Shown one piece after another: positions 14,301 through 21,986 of a stretch of DNA of 23,242 nucleotides (within the stretch, counting starts at the first letter, position 1; every line of letters starts with the position of its first letter). Origin of the DNA: DATJFQ01 sp035495555 (GTDB lineage Bacteria > Acidobacteriota > Vicinamibacteria > Vicinamibacterales > 2-12-FULL-66-21); the NCBI GenBank assembly GCA_035495555.1, contig DATJFQ010000063.1, positions 1 to 23,242 on the forward strand. The letters run 5' to 3'. The position numbers were made by a program, and so were the translations under genes. The notes under the pieces are model-generated. The model was not told where the DNA came from and ran no database searches. It was given only the letters and a program-made list of their open reading frames with translations.

Positions 14301-16088
14301 TCAACTCGCGGCCGGCGCCGTTTCCTCCAACTGCGGTTCGAACACCTTGAGCAGCAGGGCGCCGGCGATTGCCGCGACGACGATCAGTATTGCGCCTTCG
14401 AGCCTGGGCCCGAGGATCAGCAACCCGATGCCGAAGAGCAGCGCGTAAATCAGCACGCACCCGAAGACCCACGCGACGAGCTGCCGCGCGAGTGACTCGT
14501 TGGTCGGGGGCACACCGGAAATCGCTGCAATCGGCTTCCATCCCGGACCCGACGGACGGACGCGGCGATAGAACGCGACGAGCGTGTCGGTGGACTCCGC
14601 GGGCGTCACGAGCGTCACGAACAGCCACGCCGCCGTCGTGATGGCGACCGTCACCAGCATGAGCCATCCGAACTGCGCCGGGTCGTCGCTGTTCCAATGC
14701 CAGCGGACCTGCAAAAACAGCGATACGGCGGCGGCGACGATCATCGCGGAGACCTCGGACCAGGCATTGATTCGCCACCAGTACCAGCGGAGGAGCAGCA
14801 CGCCGCCGGTGCCGGCGCCGGTCACCAGCAGCAGCTTCCACGCCCCGCCGATCGATTCCAGATGCAGCGTCACGTAAATGGAGACGGCCGTCAGAAGGAC
14901 CGTCACCAGGCGTGACGCGAGGATGTAGTGTCGCTCGCTTTCGTGCTTGCGGACAAACCGGCGGTACCAATCGTTGATGACGTAAGACGCTCCCCAGTTC
15001 AACTGCGTTCCGATCGTCGACATGTACGCCGCCGCAAAGGCCGCCAGCATGAATCCACGCAGATACGTCGGGAAGATGCGCGGATCCATGAGCGTGAGGA
15101 TGTAGCCGGATTCCTTGTCCGTCAGATTCGGATAGAGCACGATCGTGGCGAGCGCTGTCACGATCCACGGCCACGGTCGAAGCGCGTAATGCGCGACGTT
15201 GAACCAGAGCGTGGCCAGCACGCCGTGGCGCTCGTTCTTGGCTGAGAAGATGCGCTGCGCCACATAGCCGCCGCCTCCCGGCTCGGCGCCGGGATACCAG
15301 CTTGCCCACCAGTTCACGGCCAGATAGACGAACAGCGTCAACGCCGGCATCCATGCGGATCCGTGCGCGGGGAAGAACGACAATCGGGAGCCGCTCCCGC
15401 GCGCGGCATCCAGGACGCGGATTTGGCTCTCGAGCGAATCGACGCCGCCGAGGTATCGCACCGCGAGGACGGCGAGTAGAATCACCATCGCCATCTTCAG
15501 CGCGAACTGGAAGAGGTCGGTAACGAGCACGCCCCACAGCCCGGAAATCGTCGTGTAGAACGCGGTGAAGGCCAGGATGCCGAGCAGCACCAGCAGCGCC
15601 GGGTCGCGTCCGATGCCGAGCGTCGCCATCAGGATCTTGAGCATCGCCAGGTTGACCCAGCCGAGGACGATGCAGTTGATGGGAATCCCGAGGTACAGCG
15701 CGCGAAACCCGCGGAGCACCGCCGCCGGAGCGCCGGCATACCGCACTTCGGCGAATTCCACGTCGGTCATCACGCCCGCGCGGCGCCAGAGCCGCGCGTA
15801 GAGGAACACGGTCATGATGCCGCTCATGGCCAGGCTCCACCACAACCAGTTGCCCGCGATGCCGTAATTGACCACGAACCCGGTTACGACGAGCGGCGTG
15901 TCAGCGGCGAACGTGGTGGCGACCATGGACGTGCCGGCCAGCCACCACGGCACGTCGCGCCCGGAGAGGAAGAACTCGCTGGTGTTCGAGCCCGCACGTC
16001 GCGAGTAATAGATCCCGATGCTCAGGTTGAACAGGAAGTACGCCGCGATCACCGACCAGTCGAAGGCCGTTAGCGTCATGCGGGGCAT
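14301..16088 (-). CDS. sodium:solute symporter (SSS family)
   Basis: The 595-residue product has about 13-15 membrane spans of the LeuT-fold SSS family, which couples solute uptake to sodium. The N-terminal DWSVIAAYFLFNLSIGIYYS, the EFFLSGRDVPWWLAGTSMVA loop-helix and the TTFAADTPLVVTG segment are typical. A later WASWYPGAEPGGGGYVAQR region is also characteristic. The start at 16088 is chosen because upstream codons fall in an octamer repeat array; ATG 16079 is an alternative. It is divergent from the orphan permease gene over 85 bp, most of it repeat. The solute cannot be assigned; sugars or organic acids are typical of relatives. Confidence 0.9.
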   Translation of the reverse strand: MPRMTLTAFDWSVIAAYFLFNLSIGIYYSRRAGSNTSEFFLSGRDVPWWLAGTSMVATTFAADTPLVVTGFVVNYGIAGNWLWWSLAMSGIMTVFLYARLWRRAGVMTDVEFAEVRYAGAPAAVLRGFRALYLGIPINCIVLGWVNLAMLKILMATLGIGRDPALLVLLGILAFTAFYTTISGLWGVLVTDLFQFALKMAMVILLAVLAVRYLGGVDSLESQIRVLDAARGSGSRLSFFPAHGSAWMPALTLFVYLAVNWWASWYPGAEPGGGGYVAQRIFSAKNERHGVLATLWFNVAHYALRPWPWIVTALATIVLYPNLTDKESGYILTLMDPRIFPTYLRGFMLAAFAAAYMSTIGTQLNWGASYVINDWYRRFVRKHESERHYILASRLVTVLLTAVSIYVTLHLESIGGAWKLLLVTGAGTGGVLLLRWYWWRINAWSEVSAMIVAAAVSLFLQVRWHWNSDDPAQFGWLMLVTVAITTAAWLFVTLVTPAESTDTLVAFYRRVRPSGPGWKPIAAISGVPPTNESLARQLVAWVFGCVLIYALLFGIGLLILGPRLEGAILIVVAAIAGALLLKVFEPQLEETAPAAS

Positions 16089-16096
16089 TATGAACC

Positions 16097-16144
16097 GGTT
16101 CGGGTGTTCGGGGGTTCGGAGGTTCGGAGGTTCGGTCGGTTCGA
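16097..16144. repeat. octamer tandem array (GGTTCGGA-type), six units
   Basis: Six 8-bp units from GGTTCGGG to CGGTTCGA run in register through the 85-bp space between the divergent symporter and permease starts. Any promoter for either gene must overlap or abut it. Confidence 0.8.
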
Positions 16145-16173
16145 GTCCGGCTATGCTGTGCGGAGGAGGCGAC

Positions 16174-18558
16174 ATGCTGGGTGACGATTTTCGGCACGCG
16201 CTGCGGCGGCTCCGGGCGCAGCCGGCGACGGCGGGCATCGCGGCGGCGTTGCTCGCGCTCGCGATCGGCGTCGCGTCGGCGATGTTCACGGTCGCTGATC
16301 ACCTGTTGATCCGCCCGGTGCCGTACCACGATCCGGCCACCCTCGTCACCCCGTATGTGGGCACCGACTCACATCACATGCGGCCATATGTCAGCCGCGA
16401 TGTCGTCCGCGCATGGCGATCCTCTCGCGCGTTCAGCGGCGTTCACGCGGTCGTGCAGCAAAGCGTCGTGGTCGACGGGGTCAGCGGTCGCGCGACTCGC
16501 GGAGGAATGTGGATATCGCCCGGCATGTTCGAGATGCTGGGTGTCTCGCCGGCCCTGGGCAGGAGCTTCGTGGCCGGTGAAGGCCGGCCCGGGACCGACG
16601 ATCGCGTGATCGTTTCCGACGAGGTGTGGCGCAAGGACTACGCGAGCGATCCGCAGATCGTCGGCCGGCGTGTGATGGTGTCCGGCTCACCGGCGACCGT
16701 CGTGGGTGTGATGCCGGTCCGTTTCCATTTCCCTTATTGGAATACGCAGGTATGGCGCCCGTACGACCTCGAGGATCCGCCCGCCGTCGTAGCGGCGGCC
16801 CGCAACGTCATCGTGTACGCGCGGATCGCCTCCGACCTGCCGGCGGCCGATGCTGCCGCGCTGGCGACCGCGGCCGCCAACGCAATACAGCCGCTCGCGG
16901 ATGGCGCCCACGTGATATTCCGCGGGATCGGCGCCGGTTTCCTCGATGATTACTCGCGGACCGCGATTGCCGCGTTCGTGGCTGGCGTCGCGCTCGTATT
17001 TCTCGTGCTCTGCGCGAACGTGACCAGCCTCATGTTCGCGCGCACGACGGCGCGCCGACGCGAGTTCGGAGTCTGTTCGGCGCTCGGCGCCTCGCGCATG
17101 CGGCTGCTGCGGCAGGCCTTGATGGAAATCGCGGTGACCGCAGCCGCTGGAGCACTCGCTGGAATGTTTGTCGCAACGGAGCTTGTCGCGCTCGCGCAGG
17201 CCTTTCTCCCGAGCGACTTCCTGGTCCGCACGCTCAACCCGGTGCACGTCGATGCTCGAAGTCTCGTCGCGACGACGATCCTGGGCTTCGTCGCCGTGCT
17301 CATCGCCGGGGTGCCGCCTGCGTGGCTCGGCACCGCGCTCAACCCCGTGGATTCCATGCGACTGGCCGGCCGCACGGGCTCTGAGCCGCGCAGTACTCGG
17401 AATTTCATGCGTCTGCTGCTCGTCGCCCAGGTGGCATTGGCAAGCGCCGTCCTCGCGGGCGCCGCGCTGCTGCTGACTTCCTTCGTCAACCTGACGCGGG
17501 AGGATTCTGGACTCGACCTGCACGGCGTCACCAGCGTGTGGGTGTCGCTTCCGCGGTTCTCGTTCGCGGACCGTCCCTCGCGCGTGAATTTTGCCGAGAC
17601 CCTGCAGCATCAGCTGGGCGCACTGCCCGGCGTCGAGGCAACGACGCTGTCGTTTGGTGCGCCGCCAGAGGCGGGCACCAGCACGGAAGGGCAGGTTCAA
17701 ACGGACGGCTCTTCCGGGCAGCGGCAGGAGCTGGCGGTCGAGAGCTACGACGTCGGCCCGCAGTTCTTCAACGTCTACGGCATTCGGCTGCTGGCGGGGC
17801 GTGGATTCGTGCGCGGCGACGATCCTCACGCGGCGATCGTCAGCGAGCGGCTCGCGGGTCGACTCTGGCCCGGACAGTCACCGCTGGGGCACACGTTCAT
17901 GCTCCAGGATGCCACGACGCCTTACCGCGTCATCGGTGTCAGCCGCGAGGTACGAAGCGGCAACTGGCTCGACCCGCTCACGGACACGCCTGAGTTCTAC
18001 ACGCCGTTGACGCTCGGCTCCGACCAGGTGTTCGCGGGGATTCGCTGCAGCGGCGCCTGCCCGAGCGAAGCGACGATCCGCGAGCGGGTGCGCGCCACGA
18101 ATCCGGCGGCGATCGTCGCATCGGTGTCCCCGCTCGACGCCGCGTATTACGCGCAGTTCGAGCGCCCGCGCGCGGCGGCGGGGCTGGCGCTCGCCTTTTC
18201 CGTCGTCGCGCTGATCACGGCTGCGGCAGGTCTCTTCAGCGTGCTGAGCTACGCCGTGCGGCGGCGTCGGCGCGAATTCGGCATCCGCATCGCCATGGGT
18301 GCGCAGGTACAGGAGATCCGCCGCCTCGTGCTCCGCGACGGCGCTTACGTAGCCCTCGGCGGGTTCGGACTTGGAATCCTGGCCGCGGCGGCGTTCTCAC
18401 GGCCGCTCACCACCCTCGCGTTCCACGTGACGCTTCGCGATGCGATCGTGTGGCTGCCGGCCGTCGCCGTCGTGACGGTCTCCACCCTGCTCGCATCCTG
18501 GCAGCCAGCCTCCTCTGCCGCCCGCGTCGATCCGCTCGTGCTGCTGCGCGACGACTGA
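16174..18558 (+). CDS. orphan FtsX/MacB-type permease (ADOP family)
   Basis: The 794-residue product has the fused double layout of acidobacterial orphan permeases. An N-terminal span (about 20-44) is followed by a MacB-like periplasmic domain (SAMFTVADHLLIRPVPY onward), then an FtsX block with ARTTARRREFGVCSALGASR, a further span and periplasmic domain, and a second FtsX block with AVRRRRREFGIRIAMGA. It ends in LLASWQPASSAARVDPLVLL. No ATP-binding subunit gene is nearby, as is usual for this group. The start at 16174 follows the strong GGAGGAGG site at 16162-16169; the frame stays open upstream but through repeat. Members are thought to act in envelope export or signalling, but their role is not settled. 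Confidence 0.92.
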   Translation: MLGDDFRHALRRLRAQPATAGIAAALLALAIGVASAMFTVADHLLIRPVPYHDPATLVTPYVGTDSHHMRPYVSRDVVRAWRSSRAFSGVHAVVQQSVVVDGVSGRATRGGMWISPGMFEMLGVSPALGRSFVAGEGRPGTDDRVIVSDEVWRKDYASDPQIVGRRVMVSGSPATVVGVMPVRFHFPYWNTQVWRPYDLEDPPAVVAAARNVIVYARIASDLPAADAAALATAAANAIQPLADGAHVIFRGIGAGFLDDYSRTAIAAFVAGVALVFLVLCANVTSLMFARTTARRREFGVCSALGASRMRLLRQALMEIAVTAAAGALAGMFVATELVALAQAFLPSDFLVRTLNPVHVDARSLVATTILGFVAVLIAGVPPAWLGTALNPVDSMRLAGRTGSEPRSTRNFMRLLLVAQVALASAVLAGAALLLTSFVNLTREDSGLDLHGVTSVWVSLPRFSFADRPSRVNFAETLQHQLGALPGVEATTLSFGAPPEAGTSTEGQVQTDGSSGQRQELAVESYDVGPQFFNVYGIRLLAGRGFVRGDDPHAAIVSERLAGRLWPGQSPLGHTFMLQDATTPYRVIGVSREVRSGNWLDPLTDTPEFYTPLTLGSDQVFAGIRCSGACPSEATIRERVRATNPAAIVASVSPLDAAYYAQFERPRAAAGLALAFSVVALITAAAGLFSVLSYAVRRRRREFGIRIAMGAQVQEIRRLVLRDGAYVALGGFGLGILAAAAFSRPLTTLAFHVTLRDAIVWLPAVAVVTVSTLLASWQPASSAARVDPLVLLRDD

Positions 18559-18563
18559 CCCGA

Positions 18564-18640
18564 CATCGAACATCGAGCATCGACCATCGCCCATCGCCCA
18601 TCGCCCATCGCCCATCGCCCATCGCCCATCGATCATCGAT
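18564..18640. repeat. heptamer tandem array (CATCGNN), eleven units
   Basis: Eleven uninterrupted 7-bp units start six bases after the permease stop: CATCGAA, CATCGAG, CATCGAC, six CATCGCC, two CATCGAT. The first 21 nt are the exact reverse complement of 5626-5646, so this array and the one at 5627 belong to one family in opposite orientation. Confidence 0.9.
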
Positions 18641-18648
18641 CAGTGTGA

Positions 18649-18654
18649 TACCTT
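18649..18654 (+). promoter_or_regulatory. -10-like TACCTT before the second symporter gene
   Basis: TACCTT lies 9 nt before the ATG at 18664 with TGTGA just upstream, and no Shine-Dalgarno sequence lies in the gap. This is the weakest of the leaderless-type candidates. Confidence 0.3.
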
Positions 18655-18663
18655 CGCCCGCCA

Positions 18664-20157
18664 ATGGGATTCTCGACCGTCGACTACGTCGTCCTGCTCG
18701 TGTATCTGGCGGGGATTACCGCCTTCGGCATGCGGTTCCGCAAGTCGCAGCACAGCGTCAAGGACTACTTCGTCGGCGCGCGGACGACGTCCTGGTTCGT
18801 GATCTGCCTCTCGATCGTTGCAACCGAGACCAGCACGCTGACGCTCATCGGTGTCCCCGCGCTGGCCTACGCGCACTACGCGCGGCCGGAGCAGGGGGGA
18901 TCGCTGACGTACCTGCAGGTCCTCATCGGCTACGTCATCGGCCGGTTCATCATCGCGCGGCTGTTTCTGCCTTCGTATTTCCGGGGCGACCTGCTCACGG
19001 CCTACGCGCTGCTCGAACAGCGGTTTGGCGTCGCGACGCGGCACGTCGCGGCATCCTTATTTCTGGTGATGCGCGCGCTCGCCGAAGGCGTTCGTGTGTT
19101 TGCCGCGTCGCTCGTCCTCTCGGCGGTCCTCGCGTCGAGCTTCCCAGCGGTGCCGCACCTGTGGGTCTGGTCGATCGGTCTCGTGGGGGTCCTGACGCTC
19201 GTGTACACCTTCGAGGGGGGCATCGCCGCCGTCATCTGGACGGACCTCATTCAGTTCGTCATCTACATCGGAGGCTCGCTGCTGGCAGCCTACGAACTCG
19301 TGCAGCTCACGCCGGGGCACTGGACCGGGATCCTCGACGCGGCACGCGCCGCCGGCAAGCTGCAGGTGTGGTCGTTCTCGACCGACCTCACCGTGCCCTT
19401 CACGTTCTGGGCGGGTGTCATCGGCGGGACATTCCTCACGAACGCGAGCCACGGGACCGACCAACTGCTCGTGCAGCGTCTGCTGACGTGCAAGAACCTT
19501 CGCGACAGCCAGAAGGCGATCATCACGAGCGGCTTCATCGTGTTTCTGCAGTTCGTGCTGTTTCTCGGCATCGGGATCATGCTGTTCGCGTACTACCAGC
19601 ACGCACCGCGTCCGCAGCTCACGACCAACGATGAAATCTTCCCCGCGTTCATCGTCTCCACGCTCCCGCACGGCATCTCCGGGCTCGTCATCGCGGCGAT
19701 CTTTGCCGCGGCGATGTCGAATCTCAGCGGCTCGCTCAATTCGCTCGCCTCGACGACGATCATTGACTTCTATCAGCCGCTGAGCGGATATGCCGTGCCC
19801 GAAGAGCGGCTGCTGACTCTTTCCCGCTGGTGCACGGCAGCCTGGGGCGTGGTGCTGATTGCGATTGCGGTCGTCGCGCGGGGATGGGGGTCGGTGTTCA
19901 CGGCAGGCTTGACGGTCGCCTCGATCGTCTACGGCCCGATGCTCGGGGCGTTTCTGCTCGGCGTGCTCACAAGGACGGCGACGGCGGCAGGCGTCATCGC
20001 CGGTATGACCGCGTCGGCGATTGCAATGGCAGCAATCTGGTGGACGACGCAGCTGGCGTGGACGTGGTACGTGCTGGTGGGCGCGTTGATCTGCGTCGCC
20101 GTCGGGATGACGGTGTCCTTTGCCAGCCCGCGCCAGGTCGTCGAGCGCGCCGCGTAA
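18664..20157 (+). CDS. sodium:solute symporter (SSS family), second copy type
   Basis: The 497-residue product has about 13 membrane spans. STVDYVVLLVYLAGITAFG forms span 1, SVKDYFVGARTTSWFVICLS the following loop and span, and ATETSTLTLIGVPA the unwound substrate and sodium region. ILTAYALLEQRFG-like sequence (here LLTAYALLEQRFG) and AAIFAAAMSNLSGSLNSLAS near 350-370 are also SSS hallmarks. It is clearly diverged from the symporter at 14301-16088 and about 100 residues shorter. The ATG at 18664 gives the normal N-terminus. It stands between the orphan permease gene (same strand, with a repeat array between) and a convergent beta-helix protein gene 33 bp downstream. Solute unknown. Confidence 0.92.
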   Translation: MGFSTVDYVVLLVYLAGITAFGMRFRKSQHSVKDYFVGARTTSWFVICLSIVATETSTLTLIGVPALAYAHYARPEQGGSLTYLQVLIGYVIGRFIIARLFLPSYFRGDLLTAYALLEQRFGVATRHVAASLFLVMRALAEGVRVFAASLVLSAVLASSFPAVPHLWVWSIGLVGVLTLVYTFEGGIAAVIWTDLIQFVIYIGGSLLAAYELVQLTPGHWTGILDAARAAGKLQVWSFSTDLTVPFTFWAGVIGGTFLTNASHGTDQLLVQRLLTCKNLRDSQKAIITSGFIVFLQFVLFLGIGIMLFAYYQHAPRPQLTTNDEIFPAFIVSTLPHGISGLVIAAIFAAAMSNLSGSLNSLASTTIIDFYQPLSGYAVPEERLLTLSRWCTAAWGVVLIAIAVVARGWGSVFTAGLTVASIVYGPMLGAFLLGVLTRTATAAGVIAGMTASAIAMAAIWWTTQLAWTWYVLVGALICVAVGMTVSFASPRQVVERAA

Positions 20158-20190
20158 CGACGCCCACGCGACGTCATTCCCGAGACGCCT

Positions 20191-21579
20191 TTATGGCCTG
20201 ATGATGCGAACGCCGGCCGGCGGCGCTGGCGGCGGCGCGGCGGTTTCATGGCCGCTCGCGAGCCACGTGGCCGTCGTCGAGAAGGTCGCCGTTCCCCACG
20301 TCCACAGCCCCGTGCCCTGATACGTGTTGGAGTAGAACCGCAGATCGGTCGCACCTGCGAGCGCCGCAGCGGTGACGGTCACGAACGGACCACCGTCCAT
20401 CTGAAAGATGTTGTTGTGGACGTGGACGCCTGACGTGTAGCGATCGGTCACGCCCGCGTTCCAGATGCGCATGTCGCTGCCGGGAGAGATCGACGTCGAC
20501 CGCGTGACGGTGTTGCCGTAGATCTCCGCGTTGCGCACGTGTCCCCAGATCTCGATGCTGCCGCTGCCGTTCTGCCGCCCGTCGTTCTCGGATCGGTTGT
20601 TTCGAACGATGTTGCCGGTGTGGAAATCGCTGGTCAGGCCGTGGGCGAGAAGAAATCCGGCGCCCGCGTTGTCATGCGACCAGTTGTTCTGCACGACGGA
20701 GTTCGAGACGTTCTGATCGAGATCGAAGCCGCCGCCGTCGGCCGCGCTGCCGCTTCGATTGCCGTATGACTCGTTGCGCTGGATCGTGATCGCGGTCGAG
20801 TCGTAGGCCCAGATGCCGACGGGGCCTTCGGACGAAGTGCAGTTCGCACCGTTGTCGTACGCCACGGAATCCTCGATGGTGCCGCCGTTGACGCCGCCGA
20901 GGACAATTCCGCTGCCCGTATTCGTCGTCGAGCCGGCCACACCCGGGTTCGAGTACGCCGCGACCTGGCCGACATAGACCTCCTGGTGGAGGTTGCGCTG
21001 CTCGGCGTAAATCAGCAGCCCGGTGCGCCCGTTGCCGTGCACACGCGAACGCGTGACGCGCACGTCGCGATAGCCCGTCGCGCCGTTCCACGAACCGATG
21101 TCGATGCCGTTCTCCGAGAATCCGCTCACATCGACGTTGTCGATGTGAATGCGATCGAGGGTCACGGCACCCGGGAGGTCGGCATAGATGCTGATGCCGC
21201 TGTCGGCGCCGCGGCTCACGATGGCGAGGTTGGAGATGTCGAGACCCGCCGCGTTGCGAGCGTAGATGCCCGCGTCAGCCGAGGGTGCGATCGTCGCGAC
21301 GCCGGAGCCGTACGACGTGATGACGACAGGCGCTGTCGCCGTACCCGCGTCCTCCTCGTCGATCAGCAGCGAGCCGCTGAAGGTATCCCCGCCGCGCAGC
21401 AGGACCCGGTCTCCCGGACGGAGCGTTGCGCTGCTGACGCGGGCAAGCGTCCGCCATGGGTTCGTCGGCGTGCCGGCATTCGAATCGGCGCCGACGGCGC
21501 TGACGTAGTAGTCCGCCGCGGACGCGCGCATCGGCGCGAGCGCGCAGGCCAGAAGCAAGGCGAAAAGCGTTCGGGTCAC
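20191..21579 (-). CDS. secreted right-handed parallel beta-helix protein
   Basis: The 462-residue product starts with a signal peptide (TRTLFALLLACALAPMRASA). Next comes ADYYVSAVGADSNAGTPTNP and WRTLARVSSATLRPGDRVLL, the usual entry segment of pectate-lyase-like beta-helix proteins of DUF1565 type. From about residue 90 to 430 there are many PbH1-type coils such as NVDVSGFSENGIDIGS, SRVHGNGRTGLLIY and NRSENDGRQNGSGSIEI. A Pro/Ala-rich tail ends the protein. The GTG at 21579 is preferred because it places the signal peptide at the N-terminus; the longer reading adds 74 residues without family features. It may bind or cleave polysaccharide, but no catalytic residues were identified. Confidence 0.82.
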   Translation of the reverse strand: MTRTLFALLLACALAPMRASAADYYVSAVGADSNAGTPTNPWRTLARVSSATLRPGDRVLLRGGDTFSGSLLIDEEDAGTATAPVVITSYGSGVATIAPSADAGIYARNAAGLDISNLAIVSRGADSGISIYADLPGAVTLDRIHIDNVDVSGFSENGIDIGSWNGATGYRDVRVTRSRVHGNGRTGLLIYAEQRNLHQEVYVGQVAAYSNPGVAGSTTNTGSGIVLGGVNGGTIEDSVAYDNGANCTSSEGPVGIWAYDSTAITIQRNESYGNRSGSAADGGGFDLDQNVSNSVVQNNWSHDNAGAGFLLAHGLTSDFHTGNIVRNNRSENDGRQNGSGSIEIWGHVRNAEIYGNTVTRSTSISPGSDMRIWNAGVTDRYTSGVHVHNNIFQMDGGPFVTVTAAALAGATDLRFYSNTYQGTGLWTWGTATFSTTATWLASGHETAAPPPAPPAGVRIIRP

Positions 21580-21986
21580 CGTCTGTCTGCAGGGAGCGGG
21601 GTGATGGTAGCAGACCGCGTCGGATGCGGCGAGCTCAGCTGCGCGCGCTGACTGCCGGCCGTCAAAGTGCTCGCATCGACGCGTTCGTTTCACCCCGACA
21701 TCCGCTGGTGTCGCGAGTTGCGCGCAGGCAGCCGGCATCGCGATCGCGTCCAGCCCTGCCCAGACAAATGTACGGCCACAGGGGAACTGTTCGCCTATCA
21801 AGTCACATTGGATCCAACCTCATGTCTATAAGTCATTGGGAACGTTGATCAATGTCGAGCTCTCTGGGGGCGAGCATACCGGGGTATGCCCGTTGCCTCT
21901 GCTGGGGCGCACCTCGACTCGAGCTTCGAGCCAGTGACGCACCAGTCACGACGTCGGAGGTGTTTTCGGAATCTCCAAGGGACCTT
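21580..21986. other. 407-bp divergent space with hairpin-rich leader of the Kelch gene
   Basis: No gene was seen here. A TATAAG hexamer at 21827-21832 could be a -10 for the plus strand. Downstream are four short hairpins in series: CATTG/CAATG (21834-21854), GCATAC/GTATGC with loop CGGG (21874-21889), CTCGA/TCGAG (21918-21930) and GTGAC/GTCAC (21934-21949). AAGGGA at 21977-21982 is the ribosome-binding site for 21987. It was not recognised as any known riboswitch. Positions 21600-21820 show nothing distinct. Confidence 0.4.

Noticed and set aside
18564..18640. CRISPR array
   Set aside because: Units are 7 bp and contiguous, with no unique spacers of 25-40 bp and no cas genes.
21834..21986. 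Known riboswitch such as cyclic di-GMP or cobalamin type
   Set aside because: No conserved core sequence of these classes was found by eye, so only a structured leader is claimed.
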